DNA of 64,000 nucleotides from assembly GCF_040412425.1 (NCBI RefSeq), contig NC_089744.1:37934099-37998098 (forward strand). The letters are read 5' to 3'. This DNA comes from Macrobrachium rosenbergii. Taxonomy: Eukaryota > Arthropoda > Malacostraca > Decapoda > Palaemonidae. The notes under the pieces were generated by a model. It did not search any database. It was not told where the DNA came from and was given only the letters and a program-made list of their open reading frames with translations. Below, piece by piece: positions 63,672 to 64,000 of this stretch. The stretch's first letter is position 1, and each line of letters starts with the position of its first letter. Both the position numbers and the translations under genes were made by a program.

Positions 63672-63940
63672 GAGGGGTTGGTAGAGCTTTCGGCTAGCAC
63701 GCTGTTGGCCCAGCGTTCGACTCTCCGAGCGGCCAATGAAGAATTAGAGGAATTTATTTCTGGTGATAGAAATTCATTTCTCGTCATAATGTGGTTCGGA
63801 TTCCACAATAAGCTGTAGGTCCCGTTGCTAGGTAACCAGTTGGTTCTTAGCCACGTAAAATAAATCTAATCCTTCTGGCCAGCCCTAGGAGAGCTGTTAA
63901 CCATCTCAGTGGTCTGGTTAAACAAAGATATGCTTAACTT
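63672..63940 (+). mobile_element. tRNA-derived SINE, copy 3
   Basis: The head GGTAGAGCTTTCGGCTAGCA fits an A box and GCGTTCGACTCTC a B box, as in copy 2. The body is shared with 16320-16590 and 37892-38156. Confidence 0.82.
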
Positions 63941-64000
63941 TGCCTGTGTGGTATTAAATTTTTATACTTCTTGACCCGACGCAACGGTGTGAATTGCAAT

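Overview
The window looks like nuclear DNA of a decapod crustacean, probably a shrimp or prawn, though the species cannot be fixed from sequence alone. It is AT-rich, has no operons, and carries GT-AG introns. It is packed with very long (TA)n, (GA)n, (CA)n, (AAT)n and (TCC)n microsatellites. Several short interspersed families recur in both orientations and resemble repeats I associate with decapod genomes. Most long open frames are translations of simple repeats.

One host gene can be assembled with confidence, on the minus strand. Four exons (59036-59234, 33953-34091, 32556-32727, 32185-32382) join in phase at consensus splice sites. They encode a 235-residue secreted protein with a signal peptide, a short cysteine-rich PAN/apple-like segment and one F5/8 type C (discoidin/fucolectin-like) domain. 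Intron 1 is about 25 kb and holds most of the repeat landscape of the second half of the window.

Bases 1-8488 are a long, dead LTR retrotransposon. The window starts inside its 5' LTR. Its domain order is gag, protease, integrase, reverse transcriptase, RNase H, so integrase lies before RT, as in the Gmr1 branch of Ty3/gypsy elements. It has stops, frameshifts, damaged active sites and a nested 0.38-kb LTR-like insertion. Then come a (TA)n-bounded foldback with a tRNA-like centre (8629-8925) and a 2.8-kb satellite with a 39+40 bp dimeric unit (9281-12110).

Bases 12-32 kb hold no recognisable gene. They contain a tRNA-derived SINE, a 625-bp near-perfect palindrome with mirrored (GA)n arms, a composite (CT)n minisatellite, a second (TA)n-bounded foldback with tRNA-like arms, and long purine/pyrimidine tracts. 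Bases 35.7-41.9 kb are a 6-kb inverted structure with 1.4-kb arms. Its spacer holds a broken Penelope-type GIY-YIG endonuclease, two tRNA-related repeats and a small foldback. Bases 42-64 kb hold more repeat copies, an isolated candidate exon (47484-47578), a coding-like but unassigned stretch (48.9-51.9 kb), a decayed LINE reverse transcriptase (55.9-56.7 kb), one long unexplained ORF (57182-57721, minus) and (TA)n clusters.

No new enzymatic system is visible. The most unusual material is the class of palindromic elements bounded by (TA)n, the nested inverted repeats inside the intron, and the structure of the retroelement and the satellite.
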